DNA from: JBBRVP01 sp038246785
GTDB lineage: Bacteria; Actinomycetota; Actinomycetes; Jiangellales; Jiangellaceae
Assembly (NCBI GenBank): GCA_038246785.1
Contig: JBBRVP010000012.1
Coordinates: 1-64,000 of the forward strand
Reading direction: 5' to 3'
Length of the DNA: 64,000 nt
Made by a program: the position numbers and the translations under genes. Below are positions 32,099-40,429 of this stretch, in pieces (positions within the stretch are counted from its first letter, which is position 1; the number at the start of each line of letters is the position of its first letter). The notes beneath the pieces were generated by a model. That model made no database searches. It saw only the letters and a program-made list of their open reading frames with translations, and was not told the origin of the DNA.

Positions 32099-33796
32099 AT
32101 GCGCAACGCCGCTCGCCCGCTGCTCGCTGCCTCGCTGGTGTCGGGACTGGTGGTCGCGCTCGCGCCGGTCACCGCGGAGGCTGCGCCGACCACGACCGCC
32201 GGCCGGCCCCCGACCAGTCCGTCGGTGACCGCCGCCACAGGGAAGCAGCACCACGGCCGCCACAGCACCTCGCGGCTGACCCCGCGCACGCAATTCGTGA
32301 TGCAACCGGACGGGTCGAGCGGCACGTGGGTGGGCGGGGAAGGCATCCCCAACATCGACTCGGTGAAGAGGACGATCTACACCTACTACGGCGACCCCGG
32401 AACCGGTATCGCCGACAAGGTCAACTCGCCCTACATCGCGGAGCTGGACACCATCGTCGAGAGGCAGACCCGCACGCTGCAGAGCCGCTACGACCGGGCC
32501 AAGCGCAGAGGCGAGAAGCCGGCGCTGGTCTTCGACACCGACGACACCACGTTGTTCACCTACGACATGGAAGTCGCCGGGATGCACTTCAACTTCGACC
32601 CGGTGCTCCAGGACGTCTACGTGCAGCAGGAGCGGTTCCCGGCCACTCCGGCCATCGTCGGCTTCGTCAAGAAGGCGAAGCGGATCGGCTACACGATCTT
32701 CGGGCTGACCGGCCGCAACGACGACCAGAAGCAGGCGACCCTGGCCAACCTGAGGAAGGTGGGCTACGGCAACGCGTTCACGCCCGGCCGGTTCTACACC
32801 AAGTGGACCGGCAAGGGCGACAGCCAGCAGCCGCCCTACATCGCCTGCGCCGCGGCGAAGTGCACCACGGTGGAGTACAAGGCCGGCACGCGTCGATACC
32901 TCGAGCAGAAGCGCGGCTTCACCATCGTCGCCAACTACGGTGACCAGTGGAGCGACTTGATGGGTGGGTACGCCGACCACACGGTGAAGCTCCCCAACCC
33001 GACCTACTACCTGCCCTCTCCGAACCTGCCCGGCGTCGACCAGCCGTGGCTGTCGCCACGCACGCACTTCAGGATGGCGCCGGACGGATCCAGCGGTGCG
33101 TACGTCAGTGGCGAAGGCATCCCCAACATCGATTCGGTCAAGAAGACGATCGCCACCTACTACGGCGACCCTGGCACCGGCATCGCCGACAAGGAGCACT
33201 CGCCCTACATCCACGAGCTGAAAAGGATCACCTGGCAGCAGCGCAAGGGCCTCCGCGCTCGCTATCGCGTTGCGATCCGGCATGGGGAGAAACCGGCCCT
33301 GGTCTTCGACACCGACGACACCACATTGTTCACCTACGACATGGAAGTCGCCGGAATGCACTTCAACTTCGATCCGGCGCTGCAGGACATCTACGTTCAG
33401 GACCAGCGCTTCCCGGCCACGCCCGCCATGGTGAGCTACGTCAACTATGCCGAGCGCCTCGGCTACACCGTCTTCGGGCTGACCGGCCGCAACGGCGACC
33501 AGAAGGCCGCCACGCTGGCCAACTTGGCCAAGGTCGGCTACGACAAGGGGGCGTTCGTCGGCCGTCGGTTCTTCACCAAGTGGACCGGGAAGGGCGACAG
33601 CCAGCAGCCGCCCTACATCACCTGCGCCGCGGCCAGGTGCACCACGATCGAGTACAAGTCGCAGACCCGCAAGCACATTGAGCGGGACCTGCACTACACG
33701 ATCGTGGCGAACTTCGGTGACCAGTACTCCGACCTGATCGGCCGCTACGCCGACCGGACGGTCAAGCTCCCGAACCCGACCTACTACCTGCCCTGA
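32099..33796 (+). CDS. Secreted HAD-family acid phosphatase with two tandem catalytic domains
   Basis: The 565-residue protein has a Sec signal peptide (hydrophobic 7-22, cleavage near AEA-AP at 26-29) and two homologous domains at about 60-306 and 318-565, offset by 258 residues. Each has a complete HAD motif I, FDTDDTTLFTYD (Asp146 and Asp148; Asp404 and Asp406), the motif FGLTGRN, and a downstream GDQ(W/Y)SDL acidic motif. Both copies therefore look active. Each also has a pair of cysteines (CAAAKC, CAAARC). The family resembles plant-type class B acid phosphatases. An upstream GTG at 32048 is less likely than this ATG. Confidence 0.85.
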   Translation: MRNAARPLLAASLVSGLVVALAPVTAEAAPTTTAGRPPTSPSVTAATGKQHHGRHSTSRLTPRTQFVMQPDGSSGTWVGGEGIPNIDSVKRTIYTYYGDPGTGIADKVNSPYIAELDTIVERQTRTLQSRYDRAKRRGEKPALVFDTDDTTLFTYDMEVAGMHFNFDPVLQDVYVQQERFPATPAIVGFVKKAKRIGYTIFGLTGRNDDQKQATLANLRKVGYGNAFTPGRFYTKWTGKGDSQQPPYIACAAAKCTTVEYKAGTRRYLEQKRGFTIVANYGDQWSDLMGGYADHTVKLPNPTYYLPSPNLPGVDQPWLSPRTHFRMAPDGSSGAYVSGEGIPNIDSVKKTIATYYGDPGTGIADKEHSPYIHELKRITWQQRKGLRARYRVAIRHGEKPALVFDTDDTTLFTYDMEVAGMHFNFDPALQDIYVQDQRFPATPAMVSYVNYAERLGYTVFGLTGRNGDQKAATLANLAKVGYDKGAFVGRRFFTKWTGKGDSQQPPYITCAAARCTTIEYKSQTRKHIERDLHYTIVANFGDQYSDLIGRYADRTVKLPNPTYYLP

Positions 33797-33799
33797 GCC

Positions 33800-33815
33800 G
33801 CGGCGGGTCCGCCGC
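33800..33815 (+). terminator. Short hairpin between convergent genes
   Basis: GCGGCGG at 33800-33806 pairs with CCGCCGC at 33809-33815. It lies between the phosphatase stop and the hppD stop. The stem is short and lacks a T-run, so its role is uncertain. Confidence 0.35.
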
Positions 33816-33826
33816 AAGCCGTGCTC

Positions 33827-35041
33827 TCAGAGGTTGCCGCGCCGCTCCTGCTCCCGCTCGATGGCCTCGAACAGCGCCTTGAAGTTGCCCTTGCCGAAGC
33901 CGAGCGAGCCGTGTCGCTCGATGAGCTCGAAGAACACCGTCGGCCGGTCCCCGATCGGCGTGGTGAAGATCTGCAGGAGGTAGCCGTCCTCGTCGCGATC
34001 GACGAGGATCTTGCGACTCTGCAGCTCCTCGATCGGCGCCCGGACCTCACCGATGCGGGCCCGCAGCTCGGGGTCCTCGTAGTAGGAGTCCGGCGTCTCG
34101 AGGAACTGCACACCGTTGGCCCGCAGGATGTCGACGGTGCGCAGGATGTCGTTGGTGGCCAGCGCGACGTGCTGGGCGCCGGCGCCGTCGTAGAACTCGA
34201 GGAACTCGTCGATCTGTGACTTCCGCTTGGCCACGGCCGGCTCGTTGAGCGGGAACTTCACCCGGTGGTTGCCGTTGGCGACCACCTTCGACATCAGCGC
34301 CGAGTAGTCGGTGGCGATGTCGTCGCCGATGAACTCGGCCATGTTCACGAAGCCCATGACCTTGTTGTAGAAGGCGACCCACTCATCCATCCGGCCGAGT
34401 TCGACGTTGCCGACGATGTGGTCGATGGCCTGGAACAGCCGCTTGGGGTGGCCTTCGGGCCGGGTCACGGTGGTCTTGCGGGCGACGTAGCCGGGCAGGT
34501 AGGGCCCGTCGTAGCCGGACCGGTCGACGAGGGAGTGCCGGGTGTCGCCGTACGCGGCGATCGCCGCCCGCCGCACGGTGCCGTGCTCGTCGGACTCGTC
34601 GTGCGGCTCCTCGAGCACGGTGGCGCCGACCGCGCGCGCGTGCGCGATGCACTTGTCGACGTCGGGCACCTCGAGCGCGATGTCGGCGATGCCGTCGCCG
34701 TGCTTGCGGTGGTGGTCGAGCAGCGGGCTGTCCGGCGTCACACCACCCTCGACGACGAAGCGCGCCGACCCGGCCCGCAGGACGTAGGAGACGGATTCGC
34801 GGCGGCCGGTCTCGGGGCCGGCGTACGCCACGAGGTCCATGCCGAAGGCCAACTGGTAGTGCTGTGCGGTCTGCGTCGCGTTTCCGACGACGAACACCGC
34901 CGCATCCATCGCGGTGACCGGAAACGGGTCCTTGGTCTCGTCGTAGTCGACGAGACCCACGAGCTGCTTGAGCTGGTCGAGGTCGAGGTCGGCGGCGCGC
35001 TCCTCGGGGGTCAGCGTCGGGTGCTCGGCGTGCGTCGTCAC
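33827..35041 (-). CDS. hppD: 4-Hydroxyphenylpyruvate dioxygenase
   Basis: The 404-residue Fe(II) enzyme makes homogentisate from 4-hydroxyphenylpyruvate. It has the two-domain vicinal-oxygen-chelate fold. The metal ligands sit in AIDHIVGNV (His), GAQHVALAT (His), and TVFFELIERHGSLGFGKGNF (Glu), followed by the C-terminal gating helix. The GTG at 35041, with GGAGG close upstream, fits homologues better than the longer frame to 35122. It is divergent from an Lrp-type regulator gene that may control it. Confidence 0.95.
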   Translation of the reverse strand: MTTHAEHPTLTPEERAADLDLDQLKQLVGLVDYDETKDPFPVTAMDAAVFVVGNATQTAQHYQLAFGMDLVAYAGPETGRRESVSYVLRAGSARFVVEGGVTPDSPLLDHHRKHGDGIADIALEVPDVDKCIAHARAVGATVLEEPHDESDEHGTVRRAAIAAYGDTRHSLVDRSGYDGPYLPGYVARKTTVTRPEGHPKRLFQAIDHIVGNVELGRMDEWVAFYNKVMGFVNMAEFIGDDIATDYSALMSKVVANGNHRVKFPLNEPAVAKRKSQIDEFLEFYDGAGAQHVALATNDILRTVDILRANGVQFLETPDSYYEDPELRARIGEVRAPIEELQSRKILVDRDEDGYLLQIFTTPIGDRPTVFFELIERHGSLGFGKGNFKALFEAIEREQERRGNL

Positions 35042-35152
35042 GGATCCTCCTGGTGGCGGGTTCCGGTCGAGCGTCGCGGGACGAGGCAGGTCTGGGCAAC
35101 AGGACGCGACCGGGATGGGCAACCTGTACGAAGTGAGCAGCGACTATGTGCT

Positions 35153-35165
35153 TATGCTGAGCATA
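35153..35165 (+). promoter_or_regulatory. Palindrome TATGCT-G-AGCATA in the hppD/lrp spacer
   Basis: This is a perfect 6-1-6 palindrome placed 17-29 bases before the start of the Lrp-family gene and within the 140-bp spacer shared with hppD. Lrp/AsnC proteins bind A/T-containing palindromes of about this size and often regulate themselves and a divergent neighbour, so this is a candidate operator. Confidence 0.5.
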
Positions 35166-35181
35166 TTGACCAGGAGGCTGC

Positions 35182-35661
35182 ATGCGCATCGACACGCTCG
35201 ACGCGGAACTCGTCGGGCTGCTCACCGCCGAACCTCGGCTCGGCGTGCTCGAGGCGTCGCGCCGGCTCCGGGTCGCCCGCGGCACCGTGCAGGCCCGGCT
35301 CGACAAGCTCGTGGCTCGCGGCGTGCTCGACCTGACGCCGCGCACCGATCCGGCGGCTCTGGGCTATCGCGTGACGGCGTTCGCCACGTTGGAGATCCGC
35401 CAGGGCGGGCGCGAGGCGCTGGCGGCCCACCTCGCCGGGTTGCCCGAGGTGATCGAGGCGTACACGATCACCGGCCAGGGCGACCTGCTCTGCCGGATCG
35501 TCGCCCGCGACAACGACGACCTGCAGCGGGTGATCGACGAGCTCGTCCGCGACGAAGAGATCGTCCGCACCTCGACGCTCATCGCGCTGTCCATCGTCGT
35601 CCCGCACCGGGTGCTGCCGCTGGTCGAGGCCGCCGTCCGCCGCGACTCCCGCCGAGGCTGA
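35182..35661 (+). CDS. Lrp/AsnC-family transcriptional regulator
   Basis: The 159-residue protein has the N-terminal helix-turn-helix (about 5-55: AELVGLLTAEPRLGVLEASR, then ARGTVQARLDKL) and the C-terminal RAM ligand-binding domain (about 65-145). The spacing is standard. GGAGG lies six bases before the ATG. Divergence from hppD suggests a role in tyrosine or phenylalanine catabolism, with an aromatic amino acid or keto acid as effector; that is inference. Confidence 0.9.
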   Translation: MRIDTLDAELVGLLTAEPRLGVLEASRRLRVARGTVQARLDKLVARGVLDLTPRTDPAALGYRVTAFATLEIRQGGREALAAHLAGLPEVIEAYTITGQGDLLCRIVARDNDDLQRVIDELVRDEEIVRTSTLIALSIVVPHRVLPLVEAAVRRDSRRG

Positions 35662-35679
35662 CGCCCCTCCCGCGCGTTC

Positions 35680-35746
35680 CTCCCCCTTCCCGACCCCTGC
35701 AGGGCGCGGGAAGGGGTAGTTGACCACGTTAACGTGATCAACTCCC
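35680..35746 (-). repeat. 67-bp dispersed palindromic element, copy 2
   Basis: On the minus strand this copy matches 4168-4234 at 62 of 67 positions. The GTTAAC-centred palindrome spans 35718-35743 with one mismatched pair. The second stem pairs 35683-35692 with 35707-35716 perfectly around a CCCTGCAGG loop. It fills the gap between the convergent lrp and hypothetical genes and may act as a terminator there. Confidence 0.9.
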
Positions 35747-35750
35747 CCGA

Positions 35751-36125
35751 TCAGCCGTGGCGGAAGCCGCCGAGGAAGCGGCGGAAGACGCCGCCGTGCC
35801 GCGGCAGCGGCGCGGCCGGGGGCGGGGCGACTGACATGCGCCGGGCGATCGGCTGGTCGTAGTCGGTGCGCACGATGGCGTCGACGACCTGCGCGTCGTC
35901 GAAGTCCTGGGACCCCTCGATCACCGGGACGAAGCCGACGAGGATGCCGTTGCGCATCACTTGGGCCTCGAGCGTGTCGGTGCCGTCGCTGTCCCAGATC
36001 GCCTCGCGGCCGCCGGGCAGTGCCACCCGTACGCCGAACTGGTAGACCCCGGCGCGCACCTGCTGGGCGTCGACGCCGCGGTCGCGCAGCTCGTCGACGA
36101 CGCGACGGGCGCGGTCCTCCTCCAC
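35751..36125 (-). CDS. Hypothetical protein (124 residues)
   Basis: The protein has an N-terminal alpha/beta segment (DELRDRGVDAQQVRAGVYQF, then RVALPGGREAIWDSDG), a central VEGSQDF-like region, and a basic, proline-rich tail ending RRFLGGFRHG. No family is recognised and no signal peptide is seen. The GTG start has a TAGGGT hexamer six bases upstream. It is cytoplasmic by appearance. Confidence 0.65.
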   Translation of the reverse strand: MEEDRARRVVDELRDRGVDAQQVRAGVYQFGVRVALPGGREAIWDSDGTDTLEAQVMRNGILVGFVPVIEGSQDFDDAQVVDAIVRTDYDQPIARRMSVAPPPAAPLPRHGGVFRRFLGGFRHG

Positions 36126-36131
36126 CCGCCG

Positions 36132-36137
36132 ACCCTA
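36132..36137 (-). promoter_or_regulatory. Putative -10 hexamer of the 124-residue hypothetical gene
   Basis: TAGGGT on the minus strand ends exactly six bases before the GTG at 36125. It lies in the 18-base gap after the E1-like gene stop. Confidence 0.5.
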
Positions 36138-36143
36138 ACCGGA

Positions 36144-38540
36144 TCAGGTGAGTGACAGCGCGGCGAGAGCGGCGTTGACGATGCTGCCCGGCAGCAGGTC
36201 GTGCAGCTCGTAGAGATCGTGCACGGTGCCGGACTGGCCGAATGCGTCGACGCCGAGCGGGACGCAGGGGACGCCAAGCGCCGAGCCGAGCCAGGCCATC
36301 GCATGCGAGGCCGCGTCGTGGACGGTGACGACAGGCGCCCGGCCGGCGCTGGCGGGGAACGCAGTGCGCAGCGCGCCTGCCACCGAGGGGGCAGTCGCGG
36401 TGCGCACACCCTGACGCAGCGTGCGTTGCCAGGCGGAGTGGAGCCGGTCGAGCGATGTGACGTCGACGACGTGCGCCGCGATGCCCTCTTCGCGCAGCTC
36501 GGCGGCGGCCGCCAGCACCTCGGGCAGGACCGCGCCGGTGCCGACGAGGTGCACCTGCGGGCCGCCCTGGTCGGCGAGCTCGGATGCCTCGTCGAGCCGG
36601 TAGGCGGCGGCGAGGACCTGCCGGCGAAGCACCGCGTCGCCCAGCCGCCGGCGGACCGTCTCGAACGGCGCCTGGTCGAGCGGCCGGGTGGTCAGCCGGA
36701 AGTAGTACGCACCGTCGCCCTCGTGCGGAGCGGCCGTGTGTGTCGGCGCGGCGCCGGCGGCGATGCGGCCCAACGCGTGGCAGAGCAGCCAGTCGAGGGC
36801 GGTGGCGTACGCCGGCTCGCAGAAGGTCACGTGCGGCAGCTCCAGCCCCACGGAGGCCGTGATCGTCGACTGGTGCGCACCGCCTTCGGGGGCCAGCGTG
36901 ACCCCGGAGGGCGTGCCGGCGATGACGAACCGCGAGCCCTGGTAGGCGGCGTACACGAATGCGTCCAGCCCGCGCAGGACGAACGGGTCGTAGACGGTCC
37001 CCACCGGCAGCAGCGGCTGCTCGGACAGGTCCCACGACAACCCGAGCTGCCCAAGCAGCAGGAACAGGTTCATCTCCGAGATGCCGAGCTCCAGGTGCTG
37101 GCCGGCGGGCCCCTCGGTCCAGCGCAGCGCCGGGTCGACGCTCCAGGCCCGGCGTTGCGTGGGAGCGAAGACCCCGGTGCGGTTGATGAAGCCGGCGAGA
37201 TTCGTCGAGGTCGCCACGTCGGGCGCCGTCGTCACCAGGTAGGGGGCGAGCTCCGGCTGCCGGGACAGGTCGACGAGGACCCGCCCGAAAGCCTCTTGGG
37301 TCGACAGGGGCTTTGCGGTGCGGACAGCCGTCGAGTCGGGGACGGAAACCGGGAGCGACTCGCGCCGTGGTGCGCGGGTCAGGTGCTCTCGACGCTTCAC
37401 CGCCCACTGCCCGGCAGGCGTCGCCGGGTCCAGGCGGTCCCACTCGGTGGTCGCGTCCAACCCGAGGGATGCCCGCAGCTCGTCGACCTGCGTCGTCGTC
37501 ATCAGCGCCGAGTGGTTGCGCGGGTTGCCGGCGATGGGCAGCCCCCAGCCCTTGACGGTGTAGGCGAAGACGACGCTGGGCCGGTCCTTCTCGGCGTCGC
37601 AGGCGGCGAACGCGTCGAGCAGGGTGGGGATGTCGTGCCCGCCCAGATCGGTGACGAGCGGTGCTAGCTCGTCGTCGGTTGCGCCGGCGACGAGGGCGAC
37701 GACGTCGTCCGGCGCGCCCTCGCAGAAGCGCTCGCGCACGGCGGGGCCGTGCAGGCCGAACAGCGACTGGTAGTGCTCGTTGGGCATGGCGTCGATCCAG
37801 GATCGCAGCCGCTCGCCGCCCGGCGCGGCGAACGCGGCCTCGAGCCGGCGGCCGTACTTCACCTCGGCGACGTGCCAGCCGGCCGCGTCGAACTGCTGCT
37901 TCCACTGAGAGATGCGGACCCCCGGGACCACCCGGTCCAGCGACTGACGGTTGAAGTCGACCACCCACGTGACGTTGCCCAGGCCCTGGGTTGCCGGCTC
38001 GGCCACCGCCTCCCACACGTTGCCCTCGTCGAGCTCGGCGTCGCCGAGCAGCGCGTAGAAGCGGGTGCGTGGGCGTTCGCCGAAGTGTGCGTCGACGTAG
38101 CGGCGGACGACGGCCGCGAACAGCGGGGCCGCAGCCCCGAGCCCGACGGACCCGGTGGAGAAGTCGACCTCGTCAGGGTCCTTGGTGCGCGACGGGTAGG
38201 ACTGCAGGCCGCCGCGAGCGCGCAGCGTCGTGAGGTAGGACCGGTCGAGGTTTCCGAGCAAGTACTGGATCGCGTGGAACACCGGCGAGGCGTGCGGCTT
38301 GACACTCACCCGGTCGGGGCCGTCGAGCTGGGCGAACCACAGCGCGGTCATGACGCTGACCAGCGAGGCACTGGAGGCCTGGTGGCCGCCGACCTTGACG
38401 CCGTCCCCGGTGTCGCGCTCGTGGTTGGCGGCGTCGACGATGCGCGTCGCCAACCACAGGACGCGACGCTGGATCTCCACGAGCACACCGGGGTCGGGCA
38501 CCCGGTCGCCACCATCCACTGCGGCAGGATCAGAGGGCAC
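36144..38540 (-). CDS. Transketolase-like pyruvate dehydrogenase E1 (homodimeric AceE-type)
   Basis: The 798-residue thiamine-diphosphate enzyme has the cofactor-binding motif GDAELDEGNVWEA ending at VVDFN, a HASPVFHAIQYLLG active-site histidine segment near the N-terminus, and a pyrimidine-binding domain (ELGISEMNLFLLLGQLGLSW). It is about 90-100 residues shorter than classical AceE. A true transketolase is excluded by these AceE-like blocks. The E2 and E3 genes are not adjacent. It is divergent from the transhydrogenase gene, so both relate to pyruvate and reduced-cofactor balance. GTG start. Confidence 0.85.
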   Translation of the reverse strand: MPSDPAAVDGGDRVPDPGVLVEIQRRVLWLATRIVDAANHERDTGDGVKVGGHQASSASLVSVMTALWFAQLDGPDRVSVKPHASPVFHAIQYLLGNLDRSYLTTLRARGGLQSYPSRTKDPDEVDFSTGSVGLGAAAPLFAAVVRRYVDAHFGERPRTRFYALLGDAELDEGNVWEAVAEPATQGLGNVTWVVDFNRQSLDRVVPGVRISQWKQQFDAAGWHVAEVKYGRRLEAAFAAPGGERLRSWIDAMPNEHYQSLFGLHGPAVRERFCEGAPDDVVALVAGATDDELAPLVTDLGGHDIPTLLDAFAACDAEKDRPSVVFAYTVKGWGLPIAGNPRNHSALMTTTQVDELRASLGLDATTEWDRLDPATPAGQWAVKRREHLTRAPRRESLPVSVPDSTAVRTAKPLSTQEAFGRVLVDLSRQPELAPYLVTTAPDVATSTNLAGFINRTGVFAPTQRRAWSVDPALRWTEGPAGQHLELGISEMNLFLLLGQLGLSWDLSEQPLLPVGTVYDPFVLRGLDAFVYAAYQGSRFVIAGTPSGVTLAPEGGAHQSTITASVGLELPHVTFCEPAYATALDWLLCHALGRIAAGAAPTHTAAPHEGDGAYYFRLTTRPLDQAPFETVRRRLGDAVLRRQVLAAAYRLDEASELADQGGPQVHLVGTGAVLPEVLAAAAELREEGIAAHVVDVTSLDRLHSAWQRTLRQGVRTATAPSVAGALRTAFPASAGRAPVVTVHDAASHAMAWLGSALGVPCVPLGVDAFGQSGTVHDLYELHDLLPGSIVNAALAALSLT

Positions 38541-38604
38541 GGGAGCGATGCTGCCACTGGCACCTGGGGTTGTGCGCGCCTACCCGGCCGGGGACGCTGG
38601 CCCG

Positions 38605-40020
38605 GTGAAGGACACCGAGTACGACTACGACCTGCTCGTCATCGGCAGCGGACCCGGCGGCCAGCGGGCAGCCATCGCCGCCGCGAAGCTCGGGAAGCAG
38701 GTGTGCGTCATCGAGCGCCGCCACATGGTCGGCGGGGTCTGCCTCAACACGGGCACGATCCCGAGCAAGACGCTCCGGGAGGCGGTCATCTACCTCACCG
38801 GCATGTCGATGCGGGAGCTCTACGGCCAGAGCTACCGCGTGAAGCAGGACATCACCATCGCCGACCTCACCGCGCGCACCCAGCACGTCGTGGGCCGCGA
38901 GATCGAGGTGGTCCGCAGCCAGCTGCTGCGCAACCACGTCGACCTCGTCCCGGGCACGGCCCGCTTCACCGACTCGCACACCGTCGCCGTCGAGGGCAGC
39001 GACCGGGAGCGGGTGAGCATCGGCGCCGCGATGGTCGTCCTGGCTCCGGGGACCCGGCCGGCACGTCCGTCGCACGTGGAGTTCGACGACCAGCGGGTGG
39101 TCGACTCCGACGGCATCCTCGAGCTCGACCAGATCCCGACCTCGATGGTGGTCGTGGGGGCCGGCGTGATCGGCATCGAGTACGCCTCGATGTTCGCCGC
39201 GCTCGGCACGCGGGTCACGGTCGTCGACAAGCGTGACCGGATGCTGGAGTTCTGCGACGAGGAGATCGTCGAGTCGCTGCGCTTCCACCTGCGTGACCTG
39301 TCGGTGTCGTTCCGCTTCGGCGAGCAGGTCGACAAGGTCGAGGTCGGCGAGGAGGGCACCGTCACCTCGCTGGCCAGCGGCAAGCGGATCCCGGCCGAGA
39401 CGGTGATGTACTCCGCGGGACGGCAAGGGGCCACCGACCCGCTCGACCTGGAAGCGGCCGGGCTGGCGGTGGACTCGCGTGGCCGGCTGGAGGTGGACAA
39501 GCACTTCCGCACCAAGGTCGAGCACATCTACGCCGTCGGCGACGTCATCGGTTTCCCGGCGCTGGCCGCGACGAGCATGGAGCAGGGCCGGCTGGCCGCC
39601 CTGCACGCCTTCGGCGAGACCGCCGGCGGGATGCTCGACCTGCAACCGATCGGCATCTACACGATCCCGGAGATCTCCTACGTCGGTCGCAGCGAGACCG
39701 ACCTCACCGCGGACTCCGTGCCGTACGAGGTGGGGATCTCCCGCTACCGCGAGCTCGCTCGCGGGCAGATCGCCGGGGACTCGTACGGGATGCTGAAGCT
39801 GATCGTCCACGCGGTCGAGCGCACGCTGCTGGGCGTCCATGTCTTCGGCACCGGCGCGACCGACCTCGTCCACATCGGCCAGGCCGTCATGGGCTGCGGG
39901 GGCACCGTCGACTACCTCGTCGACACCGTCTTCAACTACCCGACGCTGTCGGAGGCCTACAAGGTCGCGGCGCTCGACGCGACCAACAAGCTTCGGGCGC
40001 TGGAGCGCTTCGGGGTGTAG
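38605..40020 (+). CDS. sthA: Si-specific NAD(P)+ transhydrogenase
   Basis: The 471-residue flavoprotein starts DYDLLVIGSGPGGQRAAI and has CLNTGTIPSK, in which the second redox cysteine of lipoamide dehydrogenases is replaced by Thr. This is the hallmark of soluble transhydrogenase. A second NAD(P)-binding motif GAGVIGIEYASMFAALG and the C-terminal dimer domain follow. It reoxidises NADPH with NAD+ in the cytoplasm. The GTG at 38605 matches family length; an upstream ATG near 38548 would add a non-homologous tail. Confidence 0.92.
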   Translation: MKDTEYDYDLLVIGSGPGGQRAAIAAAKLGKQVCVIERRHMVGGVCLNTGTIPSKTLREAVIYLTGMSMRELYGQSYRVKQDITIADLTARTQHVVGREIEVVRSQLLRNHVDLVPGTARFTDSHTVAVEGSDRERVSIGAAMVVLAPGTRPARPSHVEFDDQRVVDSDGILELDQIPTSMVVVGAGVIGIEYASMFAALGTRVTVVDKRDRMLEFCDEEIVESLRFHLRDLSVSFRFGEQVDKVEVGEEGTVTSLASGKRIPAETVMYSAGRQGATDPLDLEAAGLAVDSRGRLEVDKHFRTKVEHIYAVGDVIGFPALAATSMEQGRLAALHAFGETAGGMLDLQPIGIYTIPEISYVGRSETDLTADSVPYEVGISRYRELARGQIAGDSYGMLKLIVHAVERTLLGVHVFGTGATDLVHIGQAVMGCGGTVDYLVDTVFNYPTLSEAYKVAALDATNKLRALERFGV

Positions 40021-40040
40021 CTCGCCTGCAGGCTCGCGGG

Positions 40041-40358
40041 TGCGAGCGGCGGGTCTTCAACGACCTCGCCGGCCTGGGTGTCGACACGCTCGGACAGGTG
40101 CTGCTCTACCACGTCGTGCCGGGAGCGCCGATCGACAGCGCGACCGCGCTGCGTTCCGACGGCACCACGCTGACCACCGCGCAGCGCGGCACGATCACCG
40201 TCGACGTGATCAGCCGCCAATTCAGGATCGTCAGGCTGAAGGACCAGGACCCGAACGACATCGACCCGTTACTCATCCCGTCCTAGCTCGACATCAACCA
40301 GGGCGACGCCCAGATCGCCCACGGCATCGCGTTCGTGCTGCGGCCGGCCGACCTCTGA
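40041..40358 (+). pseudogene. Fasciclin (FAS1) domain remnant
   Basis: One frame encodes the C-terminal part of a FAS1 domain: RRVFNDLAGLGVDTLGQVLL, YHVVPGAPIDSATAL, then DINQGDAQIAHGI and FVLRPADL. An in-frame TAG at 40284-40286 interrupts it just before LDINQGD, and the N-terminal half and signal peptide are missing because sthA ends at 40020. It is therefore a truncated, disrupted gene for a secreted or surface adhesion-type protein. The close match on both sides of the stop suggests recent decay. Confidence 0.85.
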
Positions 40359-40429
40359 CGACGGCGGGTCCGCCGGCTGTCGGACGGGCTCTGCGGGGCC
40401 GGCCCTGCTGAAGCAGTCGACCCGGAAGA

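Noticed and set aside
35152..38016. 954-codon minus-strand frame
   Set aside because: It is the antisense or alternate-frame shadow of the E1-like gene, the hypothetical gene and repeat copy 2, with low-complexity arginine-rich translation.
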